A stretch of 64,000 nucleotides of DNA from Scheffersomyces stipitis CBS 6054 (GCF_000209165.1 NC_009045.1:1661949-1725948), one strand, 5' to 3'; positions 10,991 to 23,516 are shown, counted from the stretch's first letter. Made by a program: numbers and translations. The notes: a model not told the origin generated them from the letters alone.

Positions 10991-12048
10991 ACTGCCTGAT
11001 TTTGACTTTTGGGTTTTCAGAGATCGGTGAGGATAGCAGAAGCGGTGAATACGATGCTGGTGGGGCTACGTTACGTAGACTATGTAGGCGAAAAGCTTTG
11101 AAAATGAAATACTGGCAACTCCAGAAAAAAACTCAAACAGAACGACTTTTAGGGAAAAAAGAAAGGGAACGACGGGCAGGATGACTGGATATGGATTCAG
11201 ACACTTCTATAGGGCTCGTGTGGTTATATATACATAGATAAGAGGCTGGAGACGAACCAGAGGATTACCGCTGCTGGCGTTTTCACCACTACACCAGTTA
11301 TTTGATATTTCCTCTACCATAAAAATTTTTTTCGCCGCTCACACGACGGCATACAACGAGTGGGGATGTAGGCAGGTAGCGATGTTGAGTAAAGAAAATA
11401 GACATAAAGAAATACAGAAAGTAGAGGATAGAGAGAGTAGAGGACAGGGTAGAAGGCATGTATTAGTAGTCTGTTTGTGAGTAGTGTAGAAATTTAGATA
11501 TAGTGAATTATGAAAATGGTAATCAGTGCAGAATTTTCATATACCTTGAATGAGTAATTATGGTTGTCTTCAATATTGAGGTTTTACAGTAGTTGAAGAT
11601 AACTTCTGAACCATTCCAGTGAGTTCTTAATTGATAGAAGAAACAATTAGACAGAATTTTCCAACGAGATGTTAAAATATTGCTAATAAACTGATTTAAA
11701 GAAATCTGTCAATAGCTCACAAATGGCCGCAAAATTACTGGTCCGTCGTGTGAGCTTACTAAGAGAGACTAGATCGGAGGAAATAGAAAACAACACCAAC
11801 ACACAAATAAAATATTGGAAGTATGTCAATTTCGTGCTATAGTCTTCTAATGTATTGCATTATCCTCTTGGTGGCATTTTCTTGTTTTTCTTTCATTTTG
11901 CTAAGTCCAGATGCAATGAAATAATGCAATTATTTTATGTTTGTTGAATTGCTGCGAAAAAAAACAAAATTTCAAAATATCGACTTAGACACTAAATCTA
12001 CAATTGTTCATTTTCGTACTATCACACTTGTATAAATATATACATTGT
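10991..12048. other. Gene-free spacer upstream of LOS1
   Basis: About 1.06 kb between the LOS1 promoter and the 3' end of the cysteine synthase gene. It holds the LOS1 promoter and, on the minus strand near 11240-11310, A-box- and B-box-like sequences that do not fold as a tRNA (see findings). No protein gene is supported. Confidence 0.4.
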
Positions 12049-13152
12049 TTAATCCAAGGTAGCATACTTCTTCAAGTGTTCTGGAAGCACATTGTACAAG
12101 TTCTTCTCCTTCAACCACGTCTTGGAAAAGATACGGTCGCTGTACTTGTGGGCAGAATCTGCCAAGATGGTGACGACATTGCTGCCTTCAGGCAAAGTTT
12201 TGGCTACTTCAATGGCAGCCACGACATTCAACGCTCCAGTGCCACCAAGATACAATCCTTCTTCGTCTAGCAATCTATAGACCATGACTATAGAGTCTTC
12301 ATCGGGAATCTTCACAGCATCGTCAATGATGTCCAAGTCTGGCTTCAAGTTGTCGGTGACTCTGCCTTGGCCAATACCCTCAGTGAATGAAGAGCCTCCT
12401 CTTTCCATGTTCTGGCCGTTGCTCTTAATGTAGGAGTACAATACCGATCCTGGAGGGTCTGCAAGAACAGCTTTGACCCTACCATTAGAGATAGACTTCA
12501 AGTATCTTGAAGTTCCTGCAAAAGTACCCCCAGTGCCGGTGGAACAGGTAAAGGCATCGACTTGGCCATCTAACTGGGCCCAGATTTCCGGACCCGTAGT
12601 TTCGATATGAGCCTGTCTATTGGCAGTGTTGTCGAACTGGTTGGTCCACACAGCGTTATCCAATGACTCGGCATGTCTTTTAGCCTGATGGTTGTAGTTC
12701 ATAGGATCAGTAAAGGCCACGGCAGGAACAGGATAAACCTCAGCTCCCAATAAACGTAAGGTCTCAATTTTGCTTTTTGACTGGGTGTTGGGCATATAGA
12801 TTACACAGTTATAGCCCTTGGCTCTACAGACGTGAGCTAAACCAATCCCAGTATTACCCGCGGTTCCTTCTACAATCGTTCCACCAGGCTTGATCAAACC
12901 CTTTTCCTCGGCATCTTTGATCACATACAAGGCAGCTCTGTCTTTAATTGATCCTCCAGGATTCATAAACTCTGCCTTAGCGTAGATATTACGACCAATA
13001 GAATCGGAGATACGTGGAAGTCTCAAAAGTGGAGTATTTCCAATAGCTCCTGGAAAACCGTTCTCCGATACAAGAGGCACAAATGGAAGCTTGACCAGCT
13101 GCTGGTTGAGCGAAATGGAGATAAACCTCTTGGTGGTATGGGCTCTAAACAT
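12049..13152 (-). CDS. Cysteine synthase-like PLP enzyme, probably mitochondrial
   Basis: A 367-residue fold-type II PLP enzyme of the cysteine synthase / cystathionine beta-synthase family (O-acetylserine to cysteine). The PLP lysine is in NPGGSIKDR (Lys70). The substrate loop [10 protein letters not shown] and the phosphate-binding loop [10 protein letters not shown] are both intact. The first ~25 residues ([18 protein letters not shown]) are basic and hydroxylated without acidic residues, suggesting a mitochondrial presequence. Fungal genomes carry several such paralogues. This one looks closer to the Cys12-type second cysteine synthase than to the outer-membrane Mcy1 type, so no symbol is given. 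The product end has the usual long helix ([16 protein letters not shown] region), not a CBS or regulatory domain. A CACGTG box 430 bp upstream would fit sulfur control. Confidence 0.85.
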   Translation of the reverse strand: MFRAHTTKRFISISLNQQLVKLPFVPLVSENGFPGAIGNTPLLRLPRISDSIGRNIYAKAEFMNPGGSIKDRAALYVIKDAEEKGLIKPGGTIVEGTAGNTGIGLAHVCRAKGYNCVIYMPNTQSKSKIETLRLLGAEVYPVPAVAFTDPMNYNHQAKRHAESLDNAVWTNQFDNTANRQAHIETTGPEIWAQLDGQVDAFTCSTGTGGTFAGTSRYLKSISNGRVKAVLADPPGSVLYSYIKSNGQNMERGGSSFTEGIGQGRVTDNLKPDLDIIDDAVKIPDEDSIVMVYRLLDEEGLYLGGTGALNVVAAIEVAKTLPEGSNVVTILADSAHKYSDRIFSKTWLKEKNLYNVLPEHLKKYATLD

Positions 13153-13582
13153 TGCGAAAAAGTTGAACCTGGGGAAATATTTCGAAAAATTGAGTATCCA
13201 CCAAATGAATCCCTACTTGTGAAATCTACCTGAAATAGATACAATATCGAGGCAAATGAGCAAGATATACAAATAAAACACTTCCAATCAACTCAAACGA
13301 TACTTGGAATTAATTCAATACTCAGTTTTGCAAGTTCAATCTAGTAAGGTTATCAAACTGTGATGAAAGTCTTCCAAGAAAATCAACTACAAAATTTGGA
13401 TCAATTGACTTAGAACAGAAATGTAACAAGTCAATGAATGATAAGTAAATGCAATAGAAATGTGAAGTACACCGTTCGACTTTTTGCTACTTCTTCTAAA
13501 CCACCTTTGTAGTACTCTAGAACAAGACACCTATAGCCAAACTAGAATGTTAGAACTATTGGACATCTGCATTTGGATCATT

Positions 13583-13590
13583 TCACGTGA
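13583..13590. promoter_or_regulatory. Cbf1-type E-box TCACGTGA with overlapping TGACTC
   Basis: The palindrome TCACGTGA is followed by CTC, so it also contains TGACTC, one base short of a Gcn4 site. It lies 431 bp upstream of the cysteine synthase ATG. Cbf1/Met4 sites of this form control sulfur amino-acid genes in yeasts. The distance is rather large. Confidence 0.35.
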
Positions 13591-14290
13591 CTCCTAGCCT
13601 TTCGGTGCAAATCTACAAAATTTGCTTCCATGCAGGGAAATCAGATCTATAAGTTTATTCAGTTGGCGTTTATATTTACCAGTCATATGCAAAAAGATTC
13701 AGAAAGAAAACAATAAACATCCAAGCTATGAAACACGTCCCTTAGAGATAAACAATTAGTTTTCGTATTGTTTTGAGAAGTCAACTTCAGCAGGGTAGAA
13801 TGAGATTCTCGCGCGGAAATTAAGCGACAATCAAGAAGACGTGCATTTAGGTACATCAAAAGTATATATTGCAGCGAATGCCATTTAGGCGGTGGAATTG
13901 AAGTTTCGCCGCCCAATGTACCAATTTCAATGCATGCTGTACAAATGTGACTTTCCGATAGTAGTCGTTCTCATCTTCATCATCGTTAATATCATTCGCA
14001 GAATTTCGTGGTAGCGAAATGTATTTTACTAAATTGTTCATGCATACCTGCTGCCAAGGAATAGTTAATTATAAATGCAATGTACTCCAGGGACAATTTC
14101 TAAGCTATAGCAATACTATTTTGTTAGCTTAGTTTCCATTATAATGCAAATCTAAACCTAAACCGCGTGAAAAAAAAGTTTGATAATTGACAAACGGGCG
14201 TAGACGTTAATTACCCATGGTTTTCATGTCTCCATCTGGAGGTCAATACTTTTTCGTGCATAATCATACCAACCTCTGCTTTTCTAGAAA

Positions 14291-14987
14291 ATGCAGACAG
14301 ACATCATCATGAAACGCACAAAACATTCAACTCTAGAGGAAGTATTTTTGTAGAATAAAGTAGCAACTTTGTTTGTTGCTCACAGATTATTGTTACCGGG
14401 TAGCGTCTTAGTGACCCGAGTTTACAATCATATTATCATCCAGAGCTTCATCCAGAGCTTGATACTATCATGCGTAATCCCAATGTTTCTTTCTTACTCT
14501 ACCAAGTGATGCAGACACACATAATCATGAAACGAAGAACAATCCATTATTCTACCTTTCTTTTAATTCAGATGAAGACAAATTTGAGAATAAAGGATCA
14601 CTGGCAATGGGTAATGTAGAAACATTGGCTAAAAAAGTTCTTAGTGTTGATTCGAACGCTTGGAGATAGACTTTTAATTCTCTCCCATCATCATACGTTT
14701 CTCATGCATAGTCAAATTTAATTTTTATGTGAGTATTCCCGTTTTGAACCTGAAACCTCAGAACTCATATGAAGTGCTTTTCGAGAACAAATAATTCATT
14801 TTGTGTATTGGAATAGGATTTGGCTGGATGAAAGGATTGTCGGATTTAGACTCGGGCTGTGGCTATATAATTGCCTTTCTCATCACCTTTGCATTGGTAC
14901 TTCTGCATATTTCCAATTAAATTTAGTAGCTTCATGTACCTCCTTCTAATTATTCCAGCAAATGCAGACACACATATTCTTGAAACG
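14291..14987 (+). repeat. Three dispersed copies of a 26-bp motif
   Basis: Copies at 14291-14316, 14509-14534 and 14962-14987, all in the same orientation. Each starts ATGCAGACA, continues with a CA-rich middle and ends in a TGAAACG block. Copies two and three share the first 14 bases exactly (ATGCAGACACACAT); copies one and two share ATCATGAAACG. The flanks are not similar, so only this motif is conserved. Confidence 0.7.
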
Positions 14988-17315
14988 GCAAAAAAAAGCT
15001 AACAATAGTTAAATTGGTCTGTTGGCAACTGAAATAGCTTATGTCCCATCTTCTTTAGTTACACGCCCGTTCCTTATCCCTTTTGGGACCCACGCACGAA
15101 TATGAAATCCACATTTCAACTCTTCTGCTTCATCAAATTATATTTTGAACAATTGGGGGGTGTAATTGCCATACCTGTTGCTGATAAGCAAAAACATCCA
15201 CGACACAAATTATAGTTACGAGTGTAAAAATCTTGATGCTGAATTAACTTTATTAGTCGACAGCACCGCAACTGGGCTATCCAATGCCTAGATCAGAACC
15301 TTAATCTTAGTTGGAACCCCCATTGCAATTCCATGTTATCTCACCTCAATCTCTATTTAAGTTTGATTTATGAGCCATTCATTATCTGCCATCAACTTTG
15401 TTTTTGGGGGTTTATCCTGTAATTACACTTTGTTTATGTAATTAGAATTTGTACGTGGTACATTAAGAAAATTTTCGATCCTTCAATGCGTAATGGCTTT
15501 GTGAACTATTCTCATAGGGTACGAATCTGAATGCTAGAACCATACCGTGTGTCGTGTTTAGACCCTGTGATAATTCCATTTAGAACTACATCCATTGTCC
15601 AGTTCCATTAAACCACTTTCTTTCATCATTGCTACTTACTTTTTCATTGACGTTGATTTAGTAAGTCAAGTCTCTCACCATTGTTGGGAATTTTTGATCT
15701 CTCTAGATTTGAACAACATTCAAGCAGTGCCTTGAATATATTCTCTAATAAAAGACATTTCGAACGTAAATCACTCATCTTGACCAAACCATAACCACTG
15801 CTGTCGGCTGTTGATGCCTCGGTACAACTCTAGCCAGATATGAGGGGATTTGAATTGAGAATTGTAACAAACAAGGGTGCTTCCACTTATACCGACATTA
15901 CATTTAAAGCAATGCGACTGTATGCCTCGTGTCTAACATCATGCTAGGCAGACTTAGACATTGTCCTGTAGCCTTATTGGTCTATTCAAAGTGTTGGGAA
16001 CAAATCGGAAAGATTTTTCTTTCCTTAGTAACAGCAGTGACACCTTAGTAGCCACGGAAAGATTCGGAAGCAGACTCCATAAAACGATTAGAAAGACCAA
16101 ATCGCTCCATTGAGGCTATCTGAAAACATATATTATAGGATTGGTGAAAATAAAATTCTTGCACCCCTTCGTTCCAAAAACGGAAAATTTCCCGCCAGCT
16201 CAACTTCCAAACACAAGAATAAAGTTTACTTGTTGTCCTGGGCGCAAATCCTCTTGCGTACATAAATGATACCTCGGTGTATGCTTCTCAGGGAGTGAAT
16301 TGAGTATTTGGAATGTACATTCCTCGCATACTTGCAAACCTTATTTACGCGGAAAATATCATGGTTATTAATTATAATCAACATCCCGTTTCTGTGATAG
16401 GAACCTATGATATAGAAGCTCTATCATCTGCTTCCATGGTTCTCTTGCATTGTATGGTCTTGCTAAGAGTGATAAACAGATTGTAAATACCAATATATTT
16501 TTCAACCACAGTGCGCGCAAACTTATAGTTCAATAGGCATGTCAACATTCTTGAGGCGTCAGATAGCATACAAAATGTAATGGCCACAAAATGTAAAGAT
16601 TAGTGATCTTCTCATCAGAAATTGGAAATTAGATAAGAAGACATTCCAAGGAAAAGGGTAGAAAGGTCAACCAGGACGGCTATAATTGGCAACCTGTAGA
16701 AATTCTCCAAACTCAGTTTTACCAAAATAGAATAGCTGCAAGTGGCAGGTGAACCAACTTGAATATACAAGGGTCAAGCCCAGAAATACAACAGTGAAAT
16801 TGGTAAGATTCACACAACTAAAGGTGGCATAGCAATACGTTGTGCTACAAGCAAACTGCCATTTTCTCGTTCCTTCTTACCACGATTAACTTCGGCTAAG
16901 TTGATTGATGTTTCTCGGCCCGAACCAGGGGTTGAACTTACCAGAGTTTGGCTGTCGCAGGGATCTGCGCAACTTTTAGCCAGCGATCTGTTACCTAGAC
17001 TCACAATCTCCGCGATCAGCCCATCTTGTGCAAGGGTATATTTTCATGTCGATATAGGGGGTTCTCTACGCGTAGCAAACTTCTCTGTAATACGAATTGC
17101 TGGACCTCTAGTCAAACTCCAACCGATTGTCAGTTTGTACCATACAGCAACAATAGGATTGTGTCCCGTATTAACAACTTTATGCAACAAAATTATGCAA
17201 CAGCCTTATGTAATCAAGGAAGCTTTGTTCCAGTAGTTTGTTGTTTACCAAAGGGTGCGATCGGTATATCCAGCCGAAGATAAAATTTTAGTTTAGCTTA
17301 TTATTGAAATTTAAT

Positions 17316-17363
17316 CCAAGCTAGCGAAACGACGGGCTGGGCCCTCGAAACCCGCTCGCTTGG
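17316..17363. repeat. GC-rich inverted repeat, 11-bp arms
   Basis: CCAAGCTAGCG at 17316-17326 pairs with CGCTCGCTTGG at 17353-17363 (10 of 11 bases), enclosing a 26-base GC-rich loop that contains GGGCTGGGCCC. It stands out in AT-rich gene-free DNA. It could be an RNA hairpin, a terminator-like structure or a protein-binding site. Confidence 0.55.
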
Positions 17364-19611
17364 TTATTGCATTGTTTGGTTGCCGATCTCTACTACTTTA
17401 TGGCAACATGCTAGGAATAGTATAGCTTCAATATTGCTTTATTAAGCAAAAATGCGCTTGTTAGTCTGGGCTCCGTAAATAATAACATATAAAATACAAT
17501 CAAATTTATAATTGTGCCAACTCATAGTCAACAGTAGCCAGGCAGTATTTTGTGATCGCAATGGTCACCCGAATGTATGATTATTTAACGATTTGCTAGA
17601 AAGAAGCTGTCTTCTCGATTCGTGTAAGTGTTGTTACTTGGTCTTACCCACCATTTCTGTGAAGTGAAAATGCCTGTGAAATTATCATGCACATGACTAT
17701 CGCCAACCTATTCGATGTTACTGTGCTTGTCTACACTACTTCCTGTGTGAAACACTTCACGAAGGCTCGAACAAAAGATTTGCCTGTTCATGGAAAGCTC
17801 TGCAACGTTACTTTGGTGTCTAAAGCGTCCTATCTCCTGCTTCAGCTGGACTCTGCACTGTTTAGCGACGAAACCAAGAAGTTACTGGAACAGAGTGAAA
17901 TGCTTCACTGCAGAATGAAATGCCCCTGTAACTGGCAATACGTAAACGTTTCACAAAGTCGGCCGCAACCGCTTTTATTGCTCTGGATGTAACATATTTT
18001 TGAAAGACAGCTGGTTGATACGACGAGCTCATCATGCTGGAACTGGCTAACTGTACCCCCTGCAAATAGAATTATATAGAGGCCAAGAGTAGAGTGCGAA
18101 TTATGGTTGGGTGGGCACTTTGTTACGAATACTGTATATGCTGCAACGAAAACGTCCTTCCGCGTTAACAGTAAGCTTCAGATGGAACATGTAGCTACGG
18201 CTGTGAAGAATCCCCAAGAGACAAATATAACAATGCAATAGATGAAATATGAAGCGTCATTTGCTTGCTTTTTAGCTGGACTTAGTGTCAATTTCGGGCG
18301 TTCGAAGAATTGAAACAATATTGAATGTTCACATTTAGCCAACTAGGTCCAGCCTTTGAATGAGCGCTTATCAAAAACCTTAATCCTCGAGCATGATCTG
18401 CTGATTTGCAACTCGAACCAAATGCACTACCGATATGGCCACTGTCTTCTGATACTCTCTTTCCTCCGAGACTAAGGTGTTATCCCATCAATCGAAGAAT
18501 ACGACAATTGACGAAAACGGATTTCGACTCCAATTGGTGTATCCCAACGCAAGGTTACATAATTCGAAGGAAGTCGAACATCGCCAGCAAGATTTTCTTG
18601 TGCAATTATCTCCTCGAGCCTATGATCTTTTCAAATTGAACATGAAATAGAATCAAGACACGGCAAATCTATACAGATGGGCCCAGAGTAACGGGTTCAA
18701 CTCACCAAACAGTAGATAGAGAAAAACGCGGGAGGCGTTGGTCCCAGAAAGTGTCTTTGTTTCCCAAATCTGTAAATTTCTCCTGGAAATATAGGAATCA
18801 TAACCATCATTCTTAATTTACTACCTCCGAATTGCTAGATTTCCCAATTCGGTGCTTAATTAGAAATATTGTTAGCTCTAAATCATTCTTAGAGAAACAA
18901 TTGACGGAAGGTACATGCCTCACTTATGCTCTGTACATTCGGTAAACAAGTGACGCTTCTTGTATTAACATATATGTACAAATATGCACAATGCACAAAT
19001 TGATATATACAGGTGCCTTTACAATTTCTGATTCTGACTAACGCACTAAGAGACATTCCACTGACTCGAAATTTGAGTTCAGGCACAGAAAATATACATG
19101 TGCAGTATATATATGTGCATAAATTATTATTTTTTCTTTTTTTGTTTTACCATCTTTTTTTTTTTTGTTCAGAAGCATTGAATTTGCATATTTTCAAAAT
19201 CATATAATGGTTTTTTTTAGAAAATACTTTCTGACACTAAGGTGGTTTTTTTTTTTGAAATGTAAGGTTTTTTCTTATTTCATATCCTTTTCTATGTCAA
19301 AATGGCTTTTCGTCGTGAAGTCAATAGCATTTTCCAGCGAAATTGCTGCAACTGCATAGTTTGATGGATTTTTATAAATACAAATGATTCCCATCTTAGA
19401 TTTGGATATTTACATTCGCCTAAATTTTATATCTTAAGAATACAAACATTTATCAGCTTTATATCTTCCTAGTTCAAACCTGGTTCACCTGACTTACTTG
19501 AATATAGGTACCACGCTATTTACGCAATCTACTCCATCTTATTGCAAACACACTACTTTCCACCAATTCTGAGTGCAAGCTCAAGAGTCACAAAACCGAT
19601 ACGACGTTACA

Positions 19612-20388
19612 ATGCTTTGTTCTCAACCTCATACCAAATCAACTTTGTCCAAGGCAGTAGATGGGCAACCATTGCCATCTTTCACTGAGTTGCTCACTTC
19701 AATCCCATTACCTAGTGAGTTTAAGGGTAAAAGTTCTGGAAGTTCTGCTAGCTCTACCGCCTCTAGTTCTCCTTACACTTACTACTCGCCTGTGATGCAA
19801 AGAGCTGCGAGCCCTTTACAGGCAACCGTTGTGACGACACCACCAGAATACTACCCTATTTCGCAACAGCTGGTGATTATCCACCCCCACCCGGTGCTGG
19901 CCAACAACTACCAATACTTGCAGTACCAATATCAACCTTATGATGGCCGCTCTGTGATGACTCGCCCTTTACTTAGTCCTCCTATCATGGAAGGCACAAC
20001 GATTCCTACACCTCCATCTAGTTCGAACTCTCACAGAACTATACGATCTTCCAGCCCCAATAGTACTGCCTCTTCACCTGGTGACGCTACTTCCCCTAGT
20101 GCTCACATGGCCCTCATCTCAGAGCCAATCGCTGTGTTGACTGCAGACCCAAAGCGTAGACACATCTGTAAGGTGTGCGCTCGTTCTTTCACTACATCTG
20201 GTCATTTGGCTAGACATAACAGAATTCATACCGGTGAAAGAAAGCATGTTTGTCCTTGGCCTACATGTGATGCTAGATTCGCTAGACAAGATAATTGTAT
20301 GCAACACTACAAGACACACACCAACGGTAAAAACAAGAGGTCAAAGTTGAGCTTCAAGACCAAGTTGAATCCAAAGTCATTCACTTGA
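19612..20388 (+). CDS. NRG1: NRG1-like C2H2 zinc-finger transcriptional repressor
   Basis: A 258-residue DNA-binding protein with two adjacent C2H2 fingers at the C-terminus. Finger 1 is RHICKVCARSFTTSGHLARHNRIH (Cys186, Cys189, His202, His206). Finger 2 is HVCPWPTCDARFARQDNCMQHYKTH (Cys214, Cys219, His232, His236). They are joined by a TGERK linker. The SFTTSGHLARHNRIHTGE and RF(A/S)R.DNC.QHY.TH blocks are those of Nrg1/Nrg2, Tup1-recruiting repressors of glucose-repressed, filamentation and stress genes in Saccharomyces and Candida. The N-terminal 180 residues are low-complexity, rich in Ser, Pro and Tyr. The frame is open upstream from a GTG at 19573, but the first ATG is at 19612. It lies between two multi-kilobase gene-free regions, suggesting elaborate transcriptional control. 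Confidence 0.8.
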   Translation: MLCSQPHTKSTLSKAVDGQPLPSFTELLTSIPLPSEFKGKSSGSSASSTASSSPYTYYSPVMQRAASPLQATVVTTPPEYYPISQQLVIIHPHPVLANNYQYLQYQYQPYDGRSVMTRPLLSPPIMEGTTIPTPPSSSNSHRTIRSSSPNSTASSPGDATSPSAHMALISEPIAVLTADPKRRHICKVCARSFTTSGHLARHNRIHTGERKHVCPWPTCDARFARQDNCMQHYKTHTNGKNKRSKLSFKTKLNPKSFT

Positions 20389-21972
20389 GATACTCATACT
20401 TGTAGTTTTGCCTGTTGTCAATTTGAGGGTGTTCAATTATTTTTACGGTTTGCTTTTTAACGTGTGGTGTCTGTTGAGTCACCGTTGCTTTTCACTTTTA
20501 CTTCTACATGTGTATTATAGAAACACTTTATTTCGCGGTTTATTTTCGTGTCACTTCACTTCTTACTACATAGTCCTTTGTTGAGGGGATGCCCATTCTT
20601 CGTTTCGGGCAATGCTTCTACACATTATCAACATTCATACCAGGTTCTGGGTTATTCGAACCATTTGCATTTTTACTTCTAGGTATAGATTCTATTCAAA
20701 ATATTACATTTCATTATCATTTCCACCCCTATTTAGAATGAAGTGGACAGCTTTCTTCGGACCCTGGCCCACTAGTACACTTGTGGATGGGTCTGACGAC
20801 CGTTAGTTATCGACTGCACTATTCTCTCACAGCGAAGTTGCTATTTGATCCTCCCATTGCCGTAGAAACCACACAATTTTTCTTAGTAGCAATGATTTAC
20901 AACGAAAAAAAGTTACGAATATTATTTCTTCGTACCCCCTTATACTTCGCAGTTTTACATAATAATGTGACTTGATAATTTTATTGCGTTCAGTTCAGCT
21001 GTAAATTCTACTAGAAAGAGCTTCTATAGTCATCGAGCTCGGCTCATCTCATCACTTTTCAAACTTGATGTTCGATGCGATAAATTGAGGTGGTTGGGGC
21101 GTCCCCGTACATAGTTTTTGATTCTGTTTCAGATCCTTCACAACTTGAGATTTCACTACATAATCTGAAATATCTAAATCGTGACTTGACCACAAAAAGA
21201 GCCGCAGTGAAAAATATTCCGATATGCCAGCATACAGTTACGTTAACTTTCATTAACGCACCAATGTATGAAGCCAGTCTCTTTCAACTGCCGGGAAATG
21301 AACTAGATTGTGTACAAATTCGTGCAAATGTAGGATTTATGCAGTTTTGATATTTATATATAGGACAATGACAAAAACCTGCTTATAGATAGTCACAAAC
21401 CCTCTCGATGCGACAGCAATTAGCCAGGGTGCCGACGTTCCGGCGTAACTTGAATTAACTCCCAAGACAAACAATAGCAAACTGTCACGGAGAAGCCCCG
21501 TCGCACAAATGATGAAATTTAGTCGCCTTCATCGTTACCTGCAAAGGGTTTAGATCCAAGTATCTATTTGGAGACGTAAAGTCATCGAATCCCACTTAAT
21601 GATCGTAAATTTCACCTTTCGTTGTTAACTGAAACTTATGGCAATTTGACATCTAAGCGATATGGGGGCAATATTATTCTTGGTGCAGGTTAATAGTTGA
21701 CTTCTTGCCGTGGTGTTGGTTAAGTTTGGAGGATACCCAAATATTATCTATGTATGGCCCCATTCACGGAAGTATTGAAGAAGATAACATTAATTTTGCG
21801 CTGTGCGGCAATTCAAAAGCAACGAGTGGCAGCGCGTTACCAGTTCGGATAAGCTTTTCCACATTTATTCCCCGTGTTAAGTAGGTGTGGTAAAAAGCTC
21901 CAGAATGTGAAACACCAAAATAGGTCTTAGATTACAATCGCAAAGTTTATTTTACTTTGTAAGTGTCAGAAC

Positions 21973-22055
21973 CTCGAAGCATATTTGGAATGCCGAATAA
22001 TAAGTTCTGGATGCTGAATACAATGTTCTAGAGTCCGAAGCTAATAAACTTTAAG
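21973..22055. repeat. Four degenerate 21-bp tandem units
   Basis: Units at 21973-21992 (20 bp), 21993-22013, 22014-22034 and 22035-22055 each begin C(C/T)GAA or CTCGAA and keep a TTCT(A/G)GA-like middle that weakens in the outer units. The period is 21 bp. Three-base periodicity is compatible with a decayed coding repeat, but the frames contain stops. Confidence 0.5.
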
Positions 22056-23431
22056 ATTGATTTAGATTATACTTCGCTCGTCTCCAATAAAAGTTGTTAA
22101 ACATAAAAGATCCCTTGTGTAGGCTCATGTTAGAAGCGGCTTACGGGCGGCGATTCAGACCGAAGCGAGACCCCTAAGCAGCAGAACAAGTTTGCTCAAG
22201 GGATCAAAAAAGGAGATAGCAACATCAAAATTGGAAGCTGTTTACGAGGACCATTAAAGGGGGTTTTCATCACAAAGGGCACAAAAGGGATAGTGCGGTG
22301 TCACGATGGAGGAGATCAACTTCTAGGTGAATCATAGTATTATTTGTGTACTTATGCTTGCTGTACCTGCTAGTTGTCACATAGAAAAATGTTGGCTTGG
22401 CCACAAAATTGTGGTATTCCTCAGAAGCCATTCCTAAGTAAGCACATCTGCATCTTCAAGCAGAATTTTGTCGGTGTTGGAATGCGACGGTCCGATAATA
22501 TTCAACTCCATTTGGTTGCTTACAAAATAAGAAAATTATATATGTGTGCTTATTTAATAAAAAACCGTTGGACTAAAATTTCATCCGAGTTGTGTGTCCA
22601 GCTAGAAAATTATTTATTGTACCAGCATCAAAGCAAAATGTTTACGCTTTTGAAAAGGGAAAAAAAATCTGTTCCACAGGGTGCATCTAGTTGAATTCAG
22701 AAAAGTATCAGCTCACCTATACCAATTTTGACAGAGATATTTCCTGGACTCACTCGCCTTAAATGTTAACCTATGGGCTCAAGACAAGTGAAGAAGTCAA
22801 TTTGATGCGGAATTCCGTATACGGTGTTGTGTGTGATTCACTTCCCTGTGCTCAACGAGGTTCAGCGCGACAATAGGAGGTGTATCAGAGCACACGATCA
22901 AAACTATCATCCTCGGCAAACCAACCTACCCACGCGTACAAAGAATCTACAATAAAATGGCGTTGCTGCAACAATAGAGATTCACTTAGATATTTCCTGA
23001 ATGGTTTTCGTAATTGACTATTTTTAGTTAACCGTTTGGTCAATAATATTAAGCAACAAATTCTTATTTTTTGGAGCACACACGACAAAGACCCTATTAG
23101 AAATATATCCACAATTCGAGTTGTCGACATCATCAACCGACTTCATCCTACTAAGCAAAGAGGATACTGCTTGCACTATAAATATGACGCACCGTACACT
23201 GCTTTGCACCTCGATTCATAACGTAAACGATCATTCGTTCTTTGCTAAGTGAACTACATCGAACTAAAATTTTTGTTGCGAGACTTACGAAACCAATTCA
23301 TCGCTTCGGAAAAAGTCACCAATTCAGATCTGAACTATTATGTGGTGGTAAAATACCTTGATTGGGACCATGTTACGGCAGAAAAGGGCACATACACGAA
23401 AGGAATTTTCAATAGGTGTGTAAAACAATGA

Positions 23432-23516
23432 GTGCATCTCACTGCACTGGGTCCTATGGTGCATGGATGTACTGCACGTAAACGATCCCTGTCTTTTGTC
23501 TAGTGCAGAAATGCAC
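23432..23516. repeat. Cluster of GTGCAT...CTGCAC palindromic elements
   Basis: GTGCAT and CTGCAC blocks pair up at 23432-23448 and 23459-23477. An inverted copy (AGTGCAGAAATGCAC) lies at 23502-23516 and mirrors the first with a two-base gap. All lie in non-coding DNA. Confidence 0.5.

Larger units (their letters stand above)
13153..19611. other. Large gene desert upstream of the NRG1-like gene
   Basis: About 6.5 kb with no open frame I can support; the longest (111 codons at 16901-17236) starts at a non-ATG codon. It holds a distal CACGTG box, three copies of a 26-bp motif, a GC-rich hairpin, and long poly-T tracts within 480 bp of the NRG1-like ATG (19129-19270). The last kilobase or more must be that gene's promoter and leader. 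The size resembles the oversized promoters of master regulators in Candida, but a centromeric or other structural role cannot be excluded. Confidence 0.5.

Noticed and set aside
15683..16000. Two TGTTGGGAA sequences ~306 bp apart resembling LTR starts
   Set aside because: The similarity stops after about nine bases, no CA end or target duplication is visible, and no retroelement coding remains nearby.
16915..16995. GGTTCGGGCC B-box-like sequence on the minus strand
   Set aside because: The invariant A of the B-box is missing and the T stem does not pair, so no tRNA call is justified.
16901..17236. 111-codon plus-strand frame in the first desert
   Set aside because: Starts at a TTG codon with no nearby ATG, and no motif or compositional bias of coding sequence is visible.
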